Below, piece by piece: positions 8,618 through 16,968 of a stretch of 64,000 bases of DNA. Position 1 is the stretch's first letter, and every line of letters starts with the position of its first letter. The DNA is taken from the NCBI RefSeq assembly GCF_006715395.1, contig NZ_VFNC01000001.1, positions 3,100,001-3,164,000 of the forward strand, in the 5' to 3' direction. Below the pieces are notes generated by a model that saw nothing but the letters and a program-made list of their open reading frames with translations, was not told the DNA's origin and ran no database searches. The translations under genes and the position numbers were made by a program. Source of the DNA: Streptomyces sp. SLBN-31. GTDB lineage: Bacteria; Actinomycetota; Actinomycetes; Streptomycetales; Streptomycetaceae.

Positions 8618-10723
8618 CTACGGCCGGCCCGACGCGGCTGCGCTCAGCACGCGGTCCGGGGTGAGCGGTAGTTCGCGCAGGCGCACGCCGGTCGCGTGAT
8701 GGACGGCGTTGCCGATGGCCGCGGCCGTTCCGACGATGCCGATCTCCCCGATGCCCTTGCTCCCCATGGGGTTGAGGTGGGGATCGTCCTCGTCGATCCA
8801 GTGCGCCTCGATGTCGGGCACGTCGGCGTGCGCGGGCACGTGGTACGACGCCAGGTCGGACTCGGTGAAGTCACCGAAGGCGGCGTCCACGGTGCTGCCC
8901 TCGGTGAGCGCCATGCCGAGGCCCATGGTCATGCCGCCGACGAACTGGGAGCGCGCGGTACGGGCGTTGAGGATGTGCCCGGCGGCGTACACCCCGAGCA
9001 GCCGGCTCACCCGGACCTCGCCGCTCACGGTGTCGACGGCCACCTCGGCGAAGTGCGCGCCGAAGGCGTGGCGGGCCCAGGGGCTGTCGGCGCCGGCCCG
9101 TCCCGCGGTGTCGGCACGGACCTCCAGACCCTCGGCGGGCAGCGGCCCGGTGTGCCCGCGCAGGGCCGCCGCCAGCCGGGCGCACGCGTCGTGCACCGCC
9201 CAGCCCCAGGAGGCCGTGCCGGACGAGCCGCCGGCCAGGGAGGCCGGGGGCAGATCGCTGCTGCCGACCTGGGTGCGGACCCGTCCGAGCTCCACGCCCA
9301 GGGCGTCGGCCGCGACCTGCGCGAGCATGGTGCGCGAGCCCGTGCCGATGTCGGTGGCGTTGATCCGTACCAGGAACGTCCCGTCGGGCAGGGCCCGGGC
9401 CGACGCCGTGGACGGCTGCACGAGGACCGGGTAGACGGCGGCGGCCACGCCCGTGCCGAGGAGCAGCGGTCCGGCGCGGCGGGAGCGCGGGCGCGGGTCG
9501 CGGCGCGCCCACTCGAAGCGGCGGGCGCCCTCGCGCAGGCACTCGACGAGATGCCTGCTGCTGAACGGCTTGCCGCTGTCGGGCTCCCTGTCCGGCTCGT
9601 TGACGATCCGCAACTCCACCGGGTCCATGCCGAGTTCGCAGGCCAGCTCGTCCATCGCGGACTCCAGCGCGTACATGCCGGGGGCCTCGCCCGGCGCCCG
9701 CATCCAGGACGGTGTGGGCACGTCCAGCGGCGCCACACGGTGCAGGGTCCGGCTGTCGGGTGCCGCGTACATGATCCGCGCGGGAACGGCGGCCTGCTCG
9801 ACGAACTCCTTGACGCGGGAGGTGTGGGTGGTGACCTCGTGGATCAGGGACGTGAGCCGGCCGTCGGCGCGCGCGCCGAGACGCAGCCGGTGCAGTGTGG
9901 GCGCCCGGTGCCCGACCACGGCCGGCAGGTACCGGCGCGGCAGCGCCACGGTGACCGGGCGGCCCGTCTGCCGTGCGGCCATCGCGGCGAGCACCACGTC
10001 GGGCCGCGGAGTGCCCTTGGATCCGAAACCGCCGCCCACGTGCTCGGCGACGACGGTGACCCGCTCCTCGGGAAGTTCGAAGAGGGCGGCGAGCGTGGCG
10101 CGTACGACGTTCGAGCCCTGGCTGGAGGTGTGCACGGTGAGCCGGTCGCGGTCCCACAGCGCGGTGCTCGTGTGCGGTTCCATGGGGTGGTTGTGCAGCG
10201 GCGGCACCCGGTAGCGGACGTCGACCCGGACGGCCGAGGAGCCGAAGGCGCCCTCGGGGTCGCCGTGTTCGCGGCTTGCCGGGTAGCCGCCGTTGGCCGT
10301 CTCGGGAACGTAGGCGCCGGGATGTGTCTCGGTGAGCGTGACGTCGTGGTCCTGCGCGTCGTACGAGACCCGGACCGCCGCGGCCCCGGCCCGGGCCGCC
10401 TCCAGCGTCTCGGCCACCACGAGCGCCACGAACCAGCCGTGGTGCGGCACCCGCGGGTTCTGCAGCACCGCGAGCACCGGGTCGTCCGGTTCGGTCAGGC
10501 GCGGGGCGTTCTCGTGGGTGAGGACGGCCAGCACCCCGGGTCGGCTCAGGGCGACGGCGGTGTCGACGGCGGTCACGGTGCCCCGTGCGATCGCGGCGGG
10601 CACCGGCCAGGCGTGGGCGCGGCCGGGGTGGACGTGTTCGGCGGCGTAGCGGGCGGTGCCGGTGACCTTCTCCCGGCCTTCCCGGCGCTCGGCCGGTGCG
10701 CCCACGGCGGCGGTGCGGACCAT
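8618..10723 (-). CDS. Aldehyde oxidoreductase/xanthine dehydrogenase, molybdenum-binding subunit (PaoC-like)
   Basis: 701 residues. Contains the xanthine-oxidase family molybdopterin-binding signature GGGFGSKG, conserved substrate-channel regions, and the C-terminal SKGIGEIGI motif, whose glutamate is the catalytic base. Length and layout match the PaoC/YagR group of molybdopterin-cytosine-dinucleotide aldehyde oxidoreductases. It is the last gene of a three-gene operon (2Fe-2S, FAD, Mo subunits) and starts 23 bp after the FAD gene, with GAGGAG before the ATG at 10723. It probably oxidises aldehydes to acids; the true substrate is not predictable. Confidence 0.9.
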   Translation of the reverse strand: MVRTAAVGAPAERREGREKVTGTARYAAEHVHPGRAHAWPVPAAIARGTVTAVDTAVALSRPGVLAVLTHENAPRLTEPDDPVLAVLQNPRVPHHGWFVALVVAETLEAARAGAAAVRVSYDAQDHDVTLTETHPGAYVPETANGGYPASREHGDPEGAFGSSAVRVDVRYRVPPLHNHPMEPHTSTALWDRDRLTVHTSSQGSNVVRATLAALFELPEERVTVVAEHVGGGFGSKGTPRPDVVLAAMAARQTGRPVTVALPRRYLPAVVGHRAPTLHRLRLGARADGRLTSLIHEVTTHTSRVKEFVEQAAVPARIMYAAPDSRTLHRVAPLDVPTPSWMRAPGEAPGMYALESAMDELACELGMDPVELRIVNEPDREPDSGKPFSSRHLVECLREGARRFEWARRDPRPRSRRAGPLLLGTGVAAAVYPVLVQPSTASARALPDGTFLVRINATDIGTGSRTMLAQVAADALGVELGRVRTQVGSSDLPPASLAGGSSGTASWGWAVHDACARLAAALRGHTGPLPAEGLEVRADTAGRAGADSPWARHAFGAHFAEVAVDTVSGEVRVSRLLGVYAAGHILNARTARSQFVGGMTMGLGMALTEGSTVDAAFGDFTESDLASYHVPAHADVPDIEAHWIDEDDPHLNPMGSKGIGEIGIVGTAAAIGNAVHHATGVRLRELPLTPDRVLSAAASGRP

Positions 10724-10746
10724 GAGGTCTCCTCGGATACCGGTGT

Positions 10747-11739
10747 TCAGGTCCTGGCGGGCTCGGCGAGCCGGGTCAGGACGTCCAGGGCGAGCGAACG
10801 GGCGAGCGGCACCTTGTAGGCGTTGTCCCGCAGGGGCCGGGCGGCGGACAGCTCGAGGTCGACGGCACGTTCGAACGCGGCCGCGGTGGGCGCCGCGCCG
10901 ACCAGTGCCTCCTCGGCCGCGCCGGCCCGCCAGGGCCGGTGGGCCAGCGCCCCGAACGCGATCCCGGCCCGGGCGACGACCCCGTCCGCCACCTCCAGCA
11001 CCGCGGCCACGGAGGCCAGGGCGAAGGCGTACGAGGCCCGGTCCCGTGCCTTGCGGTACAGGGACGGCAGCCCGGCCGTCGACCCGGGCAGCAGCACCCC
11101 GGTGATCAGCTCACCGGGGCGGATCTCGGTGTCCCGCTCCGGACGGTCCCCGGGCAGCCGGTGGAAGTCGGCGGCGGGGACGTCCCGCGTGCCTTCGGGG
11201 CCGTACAGCTCGACGCGCGCGTCGAGCGCGGCCAGCGCGACGGCCATGTCCGACGGGTGGGTGGCGATGCAGGCCTCGGAGTGCCCGAGGACCGCGTGAT
11301 CGCGGTGGACGCCGTCCCGTGCTCCGCAGCCGCTGCCCGGCTCGCGCTTGTTGCACGGCTTGGTCACGTCCTGGAAGTAGGGGCAGCGGGTGCGCTGCAG
11401 CAGGTTGCCGCCGGTGGTGGCGGCGTTGCGCAGCTGCCCGGAGGCGCCCCCGAGCAGGGCCAGGGACAGGGCGGGGTACCGGTCGCGGACGGCCGGATGG
11501 GCGGCGAGGTCGCTGTTGCGGACGAGGGCTCCGACGCGCAGCGAGCCGTCGGGCAGGTCCTCCACCGCGTCCAGGGGGAGGCGGCCGACGTCGACGAGGG
11601 CGGCAGGTTGTTCGACGCCGAGTTTCATCAGGTCGACGAGGTTGGTGCCGCCGCCGAGGTAGCGGGCGCCGGGCAGGGAGGCGAACGCGGCGGTGGCCTC
11701 CTCGACGCTCGACGGACGTACGTACGCGAAGGCCTTCAC
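10747..11739 (-). CDS. Aldehyde oxidoreductase FAD subunit with extra Fe-S insertion (PaoB-like)
   Basis: 330 residues, CO-dehydrogenase flavoprotein fold with the FAD signature GGGTNLVDLM and TTGGNLLQRTRC. Between residues about 125 and 155 it carries RCPYFQ...CNKREPGSGC, the cysteine-rich insertion that in E. coli PaoB holds an additional 4Fe-4S cluster; this identifies the PaoB subgroup rather than a standard xanthine dehydrogenase FAD subunit. GTG 11739 overlaps the stop of the upstream gene by 4 bp (GTGA), indicating translational coupling. Confidence 0.9.
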   Translation of the reverse strand: MKAFAYVRPSSVEEATAAFASLPGARYLGGGTNLVDLMKLGVEQPAALVDVGRLPLDAVEDLPDGSLRVGALVRNSDLAAHPAVRDRYPALSLALLGGASGQLRNAATTGGNLLQRTRCPYFQDVTKPCNKREPGSGCGARDGVHRDHAVLGHSEACIATHPSDMAVALAALDARVELYGPEGTRDVPAADFHRLPGDRPERDTEIRPGELITGVLLPGSTAGLPSLYRKARDRASYAFALASVAAVLEVADGVVARAGIAFGALAHRPWRAGAAEEALVGAAPTAAAFERAVDLELSAARPLRDNAYKVPLARSLALDVLTRLAEPART

Positions 11740-12302
11740 GGGATCACGTCCTCGACCGCGTCGACGATCCGCGGATACGCGCCGCAGCGGCAGAGGTTGC
11801 CGCTGAGCCGCTCGCGGATCTCCTCCCGGCCCAGTGGGACCGGCCGGCCGGAGGGGGTACCGGGGTCGGTGACGCGGGAGGGGTGCCCCGCCTCGGCCTC
11901 GGTGAGCATGCCGACGGCGGAGCAGAGCTGCCCGGGCGTGCAGTACCCGCACTGGAAGGCGTCGCGGTCGAGGAAGGCCCGCTGCAGCGGGTGGAGCTCC
12001 TGCCCGTCGTCGGCGAGCCCCTCGACGCTCGTGACCTCGCGGTCGTCCAGGGTCACGGCGAGCAGCAGGCAGCTGTTGACGCGACGGCCGTCCACCAGGA
12101 CGGTGCAGGCCCCGCACTGGCCGTGGTCGCAGCCCCTCTTGGCGCCGAACAGGCCCAGGTCCTCGCGGAGCACGTCCAGCAGGACGCGCCGGTGGTCGAC
12201 GGTGAGGGTGTGCGGTTTGCCGTTGACCCGCAGCGTGATGGAGGACTGGTGGGGACCGCTGGTGGTGCCCTGTCCAGCCCGGAGGCTGTGGTTGCTGCCC
12301 AT
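11736..12302 (-). CDS. Aldehyde oxidoreductase 2Fe-2S subunit (PaoA-like)
   Basis: 188 residues. Plant-type ferredoxin cluster motif CDHGQCGACTVLVDG and the C-terminal helical cluster with CGYCTPGQ and CRCGAYP give the two 2Fe-2S centres of the family. Unlike E. coli PaoA, no twin-arginine signal is seen at the chosen start ATG 12302 (GGAAGG about 9 nt upstream), so the enzyme is probably cytoplasmic here. First gene of the operon. A 23-residue extension to 12371 is open but has no ribosome site. Confidence 0.9.
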   Translation of the reverse strand: MGSNHSLRAGQGTTSGPHQSSITLRVNGKPHTLTVDHRRVLLDVLREDLGLFGAKRGCDHGQCGACTVLVDGRRVNSCLLLAVTLDDREVTSVEGLADDGQELHPLQRAFLDRDAFQCGYCTPGQLCSAVGMLTEAEAGHPSRVTDPGTPSGRPVPLGREEIRERLSGNLCRCGAYPRIVDAVEDVIP

Positions 12303-12395
12303 GGCGAGGGACCTTCCGGGACGGGCTCGGATGCCGTCCAGACCGCGTATCCAACCTGCGCCGGCTGACACGTCCGCCCCGGGAAGCGACAGGGG

Positions 12396-13571
12396 TCAGC
12401 CGTCCGCGGGTCGGGACCCCTCGTCCGTGCCCTTCCCGGCGGGTTCCCCGGTCTCCCGGTCGGCGCCGGGCGTGGGCCGCAGCGCCTTGGCCGAGAACTT
12501 CAGGCGCTCGAAGGTCCGCGTCAGCTGCCGGAGGGGCGAGCCGGCCGCGGGCGTCGCCGGGGGTTGCGGCTGTGCGGGGATCTCGACGCCTGCCTCCCGG
12601 TAGACGGCCAGCGCCTCGTGCGCGCGCTCGGCGGCCTCGCGGTACAGGTCCCGCGACTTCGTCATGGCCTCCAGCGCCTCCGCGTACATGGCGACCAGTC
12701 TGCGCTCGTGGTCGAGCTGCTCCTCCAGCGTCATCAGCCGCCAGTCGTCGCGCAGTTCGGCGACGGCCGCCTCCGCGCCGTCGGGCAGCGGCCGGGGCAG
12801 GGCGGCGTAACGGGTCAGCGCGTCGACGAGCTCGTCCGGGCGCGAGCCGTCGAGGAAGACCGTGCGGATCGAGAAGGCCTCCGCCTCGAAGCCCTCGGGG
12901 GCGGGGTCCGGTGGCAGCACGACGGCACCGCCGCGTGGGACCTGCACGCCGAACTCGCGCAGCGCGCGGTTGACGATGCGCAGTTGCTCGGGGGCGGCGC
13001 GGTGTTCCAGGACGCGGTGGCGCAGGGCCGGCGGCAGGAACGTGTGGAGCGGACGCCGGCCGCGCTCGTCGGGCGTCATCGCCTCGTGCACGACGAAGTT
13101 GACGCTCCAGCCGCCGCGCACCGAGCTCCTCAGCAGCCGCCGGATCTCCTTGTCGTCGTCCGGCGGCAGATGGGTGGCCTCGCGGAAACGCAGTCCGGTG
13201 TCGGGCTCGTGGTCCCAGGCGACGTCGGGCTCGTCGGGCCAGAACATCGTCGCGGGAGAGGGCCATCCCTGGTCCCACGCGCTTTCGGCCTCAGCCGCCA
13301 GCACCCAGTCGCGCCCGTCCTCGGCCGGCGGGGCCAGTGTCAGCCGGGCGCGCACGGTCACCGTCCCGGCGACCTTCCAGCGTGCCTCGAAGATCTGCCG
13401 GGCGTCGCCGTCAGACCCGGGCACCTCCAGATGGTCGTCGAGGATCTCGCTGTTCGTGAGCCGCTGGAGTGTGCGGCGTACGACGTCTGCCGCGTCGGGG
13501 CCGGTGTGCCGGCCACGGGCCAGCCACAGGGTGGTCGAAGGTGTCGGGCGTGCGGTCGGGGAAGTGCGCAT
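12396..13571 (-). CDS. Conserved hypothetical cytoplasmic protein
   Basis: 391 residues from ATG 13571; the frame is open to 13670 and another ATG lies at 13595, none with a clear ribosome site, so the start is uncertain. No signal peptide or membrane helix. The middle is rich in Trp, Asp and Pro (MFWPDEPDVAWDHEP). Residues about 270-330 form a long charged helix with coiled-coil character (EEQLDHERRLVAMYAEALEA), and the C-terminus is disordered. I do not recognise the family. It is tail-to-head with the Pao operon but probably separately transcribed. Confidence 0.7.
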   Translation of the reverse strand: MRTSPTARPTPSTTLWLARGRHTGPDAADVVRRTLQRLTNSEILDDHLEVPGSDGDARQIFEARWKVAGTVTVRARLTLAPPAEDGRDWVLAAEAESAWDQGWPSPATMFWPDEPDVAWDHEPDTGLRFREATHLPPDDDKEIRRLLRSSVRGGWSVNFVVHEAMTPDERGRRPLHTFLPPALRHRVLEHRAAPEQLRIVNRALREFGVQVPRGGAVVLPPDPAPEGFEAEAFSIRTVFLDGSRPDELVDALTRYAALPRPLPDGAEAAVAELRDDWRLMTLEEQLDHERRLVAMYAEALEAMTKSRDLYREAAERAHEALAVYREAGVEIPAQPQPPATPAAGSPLRQLTRTFERLKFSAKALRPTPGADRETGEPAGKGTDEGSRPADG

Positions 13572-13839
13572 GAGTCCATCTGAGGGCGGGGGCATGTGCG
13601 GACACCAGTATCTCTGCGCCGCTCGGCCGAGATCATGCGGGGTGGGGCGCACGGGACGCGGGCCGCGCACTCGGGGTGCGCGCGCTCCACCTCAGGCGCC
13701 GGTGTTTCACACGTCCCCTGGCGGTACCGGTCCGGCCACAATGGCGCCGCGAACAGGGCCCGCCCACCATCCGCTTTGGGGCGGGTCCTGTTCCGTCCGC
13801 ACCCGCACCACGACACGCCGCCTTGCTCGCCGCCGCGCT

Positions 13840-13860
13840 ATATATCGGAAGGCGAGATAT
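13840..13860 (+). promoter_or_regulatory. Inverted repeat before the PadR gene, probable operator
   Basis: Two 7-nt arms, ATATATC (13840-13846) and GAGATAT (13854-13860), match in 6 of 7 pairs around a 7-nt centre containing GGAAGGC. The site ends 9 nt before the PadR start codon and is strikingly AT-rich for this genome. PadR regulators commonly bind such AT-rich dyads in their own promoters, so autoregulation is the likely role. Confidence 0.5.
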
Positions 13861-13869
13861 CATGGCCAC

Positions 13870-14265
13870 ATGGCATCGAGGAACATGACCCAGGCGGCGT
13901 TCTTCGTCCTCACCGCCCTGGCCGACCAGCCCCGGCACGGTTACGGCATCCTGCGTGAGGTCGAGGAACTGTCCGGCGGCGACGTGCAGTTGCGCGTCGG
14001 CACCCTCTACGGCGTGCTCGACCGGCTCACCGCGGACGGGCTGATCGCGCTGGACCGCGAGGAGGTGCACGACGGCCGGCTCCGCCGCTACTACCGCGTC
14101 ACCGACGACGGGACGCGGGCCCTGGCCGCGGAGGCGGAGCGGATGGCCGCCGGAGCCAGCGCCGCCAGGCAGCGCATCGCCGAAGGCCGCAAGACATCCA
14201 CGCAGCCGGCGAACCCGGCCGCGAATCCCGCCACCGGTCCCGGACTCGCAGGAGGTCTGGCGTGA
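13870..14265 (+). CDS. PadR-family transcriptional regulator
   Basis: 131 residues. The winged-helix domain occupies residues about 5-85 with the family patterns AAFFVLTALADQPRHGYGILREVEE and TLYGVLDRLTADGLI. A charged helix and a Pro/Asn-rich tail follow. ATG 13870 is used; GGCGAGA lies about 12 nt upstream. The stop overlaps the GTG of the next gene by 4 bp, so regulator and membrane protein are translationally coupled, the classic arrangement in which PadR controls a neighbouring membrane protein or transporter. Confidence 0.88.
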   Translation: MASRNMTQAAFFVLTALADQPRHGYGILREVEELSGGDVQLRVGTLYGVLDRLTADGLIALDREEVHDGRLRRYYRVTDDGTRALAAEAERMAAGASAARQRIAEGRKTSTQPANPAANPATGPGLAGGLA

Positions 14266-15266
14266 CGACCCTGCTCGAAGCCCGCTACCGCACCGTGCTG
14301 CGCCTGCTCCCCGCCTACTACCGCGAGGACCGCGAGGAGGAGATGGTCGAGGTGTTCCTGTGGGACGTCGACCGCGAGACACAGGACCAGAGCAGGCCCA
14401 CCCTGGGCGAGATCGCAAGCGTGGCCGCCCTGGCCGTGCGCAGCAGACTGGCCGCCTCCGGCGCGCCGGGGCCGTACGCGCTGCTCGGCTCGGCCGTGCG
14501 CCACTTCGCGCTGTTCGCTGTCCTGCTGCAGGCGGCCGCCGCCGTCGTCGACCGGATCATGAACCTGACGTGGTCCTCGACGCACGGCGGACGCGAATGG
14601 GACATGTTCCTGTCGGGGTTCACCGGTCGTGGCGCGCTGCTGGGCGCGGTCGCGGTCGCGCAGTGGGTGCTGCCACTGCTGTGGACGGTCGGCTTCTTCG
14701 CGCTCGTCCACGACCGCCGGCGTCTCGCCCGCACGGCCGTGCTGCTCGCCGCGCTGCCCACCCTGTGGCCGCTGGTCGAGCCGCTGGTGACCGAATGGGC
14801 GCCCTCGGAGCCGTGGTACGCCGTCGCCAGTGCGCTGCTGGCGTGGCTGCCGGCGCTCGCCCTGTGCGCCGCGTTCCACCGGGACGCCCCGCCGGCCGCT
14901 CTGCCCGCGGGCACCCCCGGCATGCTCTACACCGCCTGCTGCGTGGTGATGGGCGGATCGCTCGTCGTGCTGCCCGCCCTGGCCGACGCGGCCTGGGCCC
15001 CGGCCACCTGCTTCGTCCTCGGCGCGCTGGGCTGGCTGCTGCTGCGGACCCGCGGCGCGGACTCGACGCGTACCGGCGGCGGCGCCGTGGCCCTGGCCGC
15101 GCTCGGCCTGCTTCTGCTGGCGGTACGGGTGGCCGCCCTGTCCCCGTGGCTCGGCCTGCCCCTGCCCGCCGCCTTCGTCGGCGGCGCGCTCGCGCAGACG
15201 GCTGCGCTCACCCTGCTCGTGGTGACCCTCGCCCTCGTGGCCAGGCGCGACCTCGCGACACGCTGA
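14262..15266 (+). CDS. Multi-spanning membrane protein coupled to PadR
   Basis: 334 residues. A cytoplasmic N-terminal part of about 75 residues (LLPAYYREDREEEMVEVFLWD) resembles the start of other PadR-associated Streptomyces membrane proteins. About eight hydrophobic segments follow between residues 80 and 325. No transporter signature or ATPase motif seen. GTG 14262 has GGAGG 6 nt upstream and overlaps the PadR stop. It may sense membrane stress or act as a permease; the function is unknown. Confidence 0.75.
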   Translation: MTTLLEARYRTVLRLLPAYYREDREEEMVEVFLWDVDRETQDQSRPTLGEIASVAALAVRSRLAASGAPGPYALLGSAVRHFALFAVLLQAAAAVVDRIMNLTWSSTHGGREWDMFLSGFTGRGALLGAVAVAQWVLPLLWTVGFFALVHDRRRLARTAVLLAALPTLWPLVEPLVTEWAPSEPWYAVASALLAWLPALALCAAFHRDAPPAALPAGTPGMLYTACCVVMGGSLVVLPALADAAWAPATCFVLGALGWLLLRTRGADSTRTGGGAVALAALGLLLLAVRVAALSPWLGLPLPAAFVGGALAQTAALTLLVVTLALVARRDLATR

Positions 15267-15369
15267 GCGAAGGGGGCGATACGGTCGTCCCCGACCGCTC
15301 GCCCCGACCCAGCCGGACGAACACGCCCGCACCCTGGGGGAGTACGAGGAACTCGCCGGCCCTGCGCCG

Positions 15370-15864
15370 TCACCCGTGGAACGTGATGTACCCGTTGCCG
15401 TCGCTGTCGTTGCCGCTCTTGGTGTACGCGTGCGAGTCGGCGCCGCTGCCCGAGGACTTGTACACGTAGATGGTGTCCTTGTCGTTGTTCCACATGAAGT
15501 TGCAGTTGTTGCGGTACACGACGTTGCGCGCGTCCGAGTCGGTGCCGTGGCCGCCCCGCAGCTTCACATAGTCGCCCGGCTGCAGGTAGTGGTTGCGGGT
15601 GAAGGTGAACTTGTTGCCGGCCTTGTCCTTGACCACGTACCCCTTGAGGTTCACGGTCGTGTGGGACGAGTAGTTCTTGAGCGTCAGGTACTCCTCGTCC
15701 GTGTTGCCGGTGGAGCAGTTGTTGGAGTCCCGGCCGGGCGCGTCGTACTGGACGCCCTTGATCTTCAGCGCGGACTGGTACTCGGTGGCGTGCGCCGGGA
15801 CGGCGGCCAGGATGGCGAGCGTGCCCGCGGCGGTGGCGGTCGCGGCGACAAGACGTATACGCAT
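15370..15864 (-). CDS. Secreted lamin-tail-domain (LTD) protein
   Basis: 164 residues. A Sec signal peptide (MRIRLVAATATAAGTLAILAAVPAHA) with AHA cleavage site is followed by a beta-rich domain. EEYLTLKNYSSHTTVNLKGYVVKDKAGNKFTF and the later L-x-PGDYVKLRGG segment are characteristic of the bacterial lamin-tail fold, an Ig-like domain found on secreted nucleases and surface proteins. Here it is the only domain. Cysteines C59 and C120 (approximately) could pair. Convergent with the PadR-linked membrane protein. Confidence 0.8.
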   Translation of the reverse strand: MRIRLVAATATAAGTLAILAAVPAHATEYQSALKIKGVQYDAPGRDSNNCSTGNTDEEYLTLKNYSSHTTVNLKGYVVKDKAGNKFTFTRNHYLQPGDYVKLRGGHGTDSDARNVVYRNNCNFMWNNDKDTIYVYKSSGSGADSHAYTKSGNDSDGNGYITFHG

Positions 15865-15974
15865 GGAGAAGTTCCCCCCTGTGTGCATGTTTCGTGAAGA
15901 ATCTGGAGCGTATGCGACGGGGCCGATTTGTGTGGTCAGTTCACCGAAATCGTGCCGCCGGTTGCCCGGCCGTG

Positions 15975-16940
15975 TCAGTGTGGATAGGCCCGCGGTGGCC
16001 GCTGACGCGGCAGGCCGCCGCGGAACTCCGAGACGGCGGTGCTGATCTGACGCATCAACGCGGTGTTCTCCAGCCGGTCGAGATAGAGGTTGCGGCGGGC
16101 CAGGCCGACGGCGTCCACGCAGAAATACAGGGACATCAGCGGATTGACGAACAGTTCGCTGTCCTTGGTCCGTTCCGTGAAGCGGACGTCGCCGAAGTCG
16201 CCGCGCACGGCGGCCGCGACCGAGCCGTTGACGATGCTCGGGTACTCGGGCGTGGCGCGCTGGGCGTGGGCCACCGCGTCGAGGTACAGGGCACCCTCCC
16301 GGCTCTCACGCGGCAGGGAGAACGCGCCGAGATAAACGCCCTCCCGGTCCAGCGCGGCCAGGTTCTCCAGCACCAGGGAGTGATTGACCCCATGGTGGGC
16401 GTCCACCCCGAACCCCAGGCAGGCGACGAGCCGTTGGGGTATCTCGTCCATGCCGTTCACGGCGGCCAGGCTCGCCATGTCCTCCTCCGGCGTGCCCAGT
16501 CCGTGCTCGTCGCCCCGCATCAGGATGTCGGTGCCGCCGTCCACCAGCACCACGGCGTCCACTCCGCCCAGATGCGACACGAGGGCGCGGTAGGCGGCGC
16601 GCAACGGCTGGACCCCGGTCTGCGGGAACGCGTACACCGTGGCCGGCAGCCCCTGCTGTTCGAGCCAGCGGGCGAGGGTGCGCTCCGGGAAGTAGTCGCC
16701 GCGCGCGGGGGTGTCGGGCCGGACGGCCGCCACGTCCGCCTCCAGCCACACGTCCAGGTCGAGGCCGTAGAGGTCGGCGAAGGAGAGGTTGGCCAGATGG
16801 ACCTCCTTGCCCGCCGACCGCAGCGCGAGGGCCAGCGGAAGGCCGGCGTACACGTCGAATCCACCGCCCGCGCCGACGACGAGGACCCGCCGCGCGTCGT
16901 GCAGACGAGTGAAGAAAGGGGGTTCGGTGAGGGTGAACAC
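15975..16940 (-). CDS. DUF1152 family protein
   Basis: 321 residues. The N-terminal glycine-rich loop VLVVGAGGGFDVYAGLPLALAL and the aspartate/glycine-rich VVLVDGGTDILMRGDEHGLGTPEEDMASL are typical of DUF1152, an uncharacterised Rossmann-like family present in actinobacteria and archaea. Reaction unknown. The GTG at 16940 lacks a good ribosome site, but the fold starts soon after it. It follows the FAD monooxygenase gene by 28 bp on the same strand, so they probably share a transcript. Confidence 0.75.
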   Translation of the reverse strand: MFTLTEPPFFTRLHDARRVLVVGAGGGFDVYAGLPLALALRSAGKEVHLANLSFADLYGLDLDVWLEADVAAVRPDTPARGDYFPERTLARWLEQQGLPATVYAFPQTGVQPLRAAYRALVSHLGGVDAVVLVDGGTDILMRGDEHGLGTPEEDMASLAAVNGMDEIPQRLVACLGFGVDAHHGVNHSLVLENLAALDREGVYLGAFSLPRESREGALYLDAVAHAQRATPEYPSIVNGSVAAAVRGDFGDVRFTERTKDSELFVNPLMSLYFCVDAVGLARRNLYLDRLENTALMRQISTAVSEFRGGLPRQRPPRAYPH

Positions 16941-16968
16941 CGGGGGACGGTAACAGGCTGACGGGATT

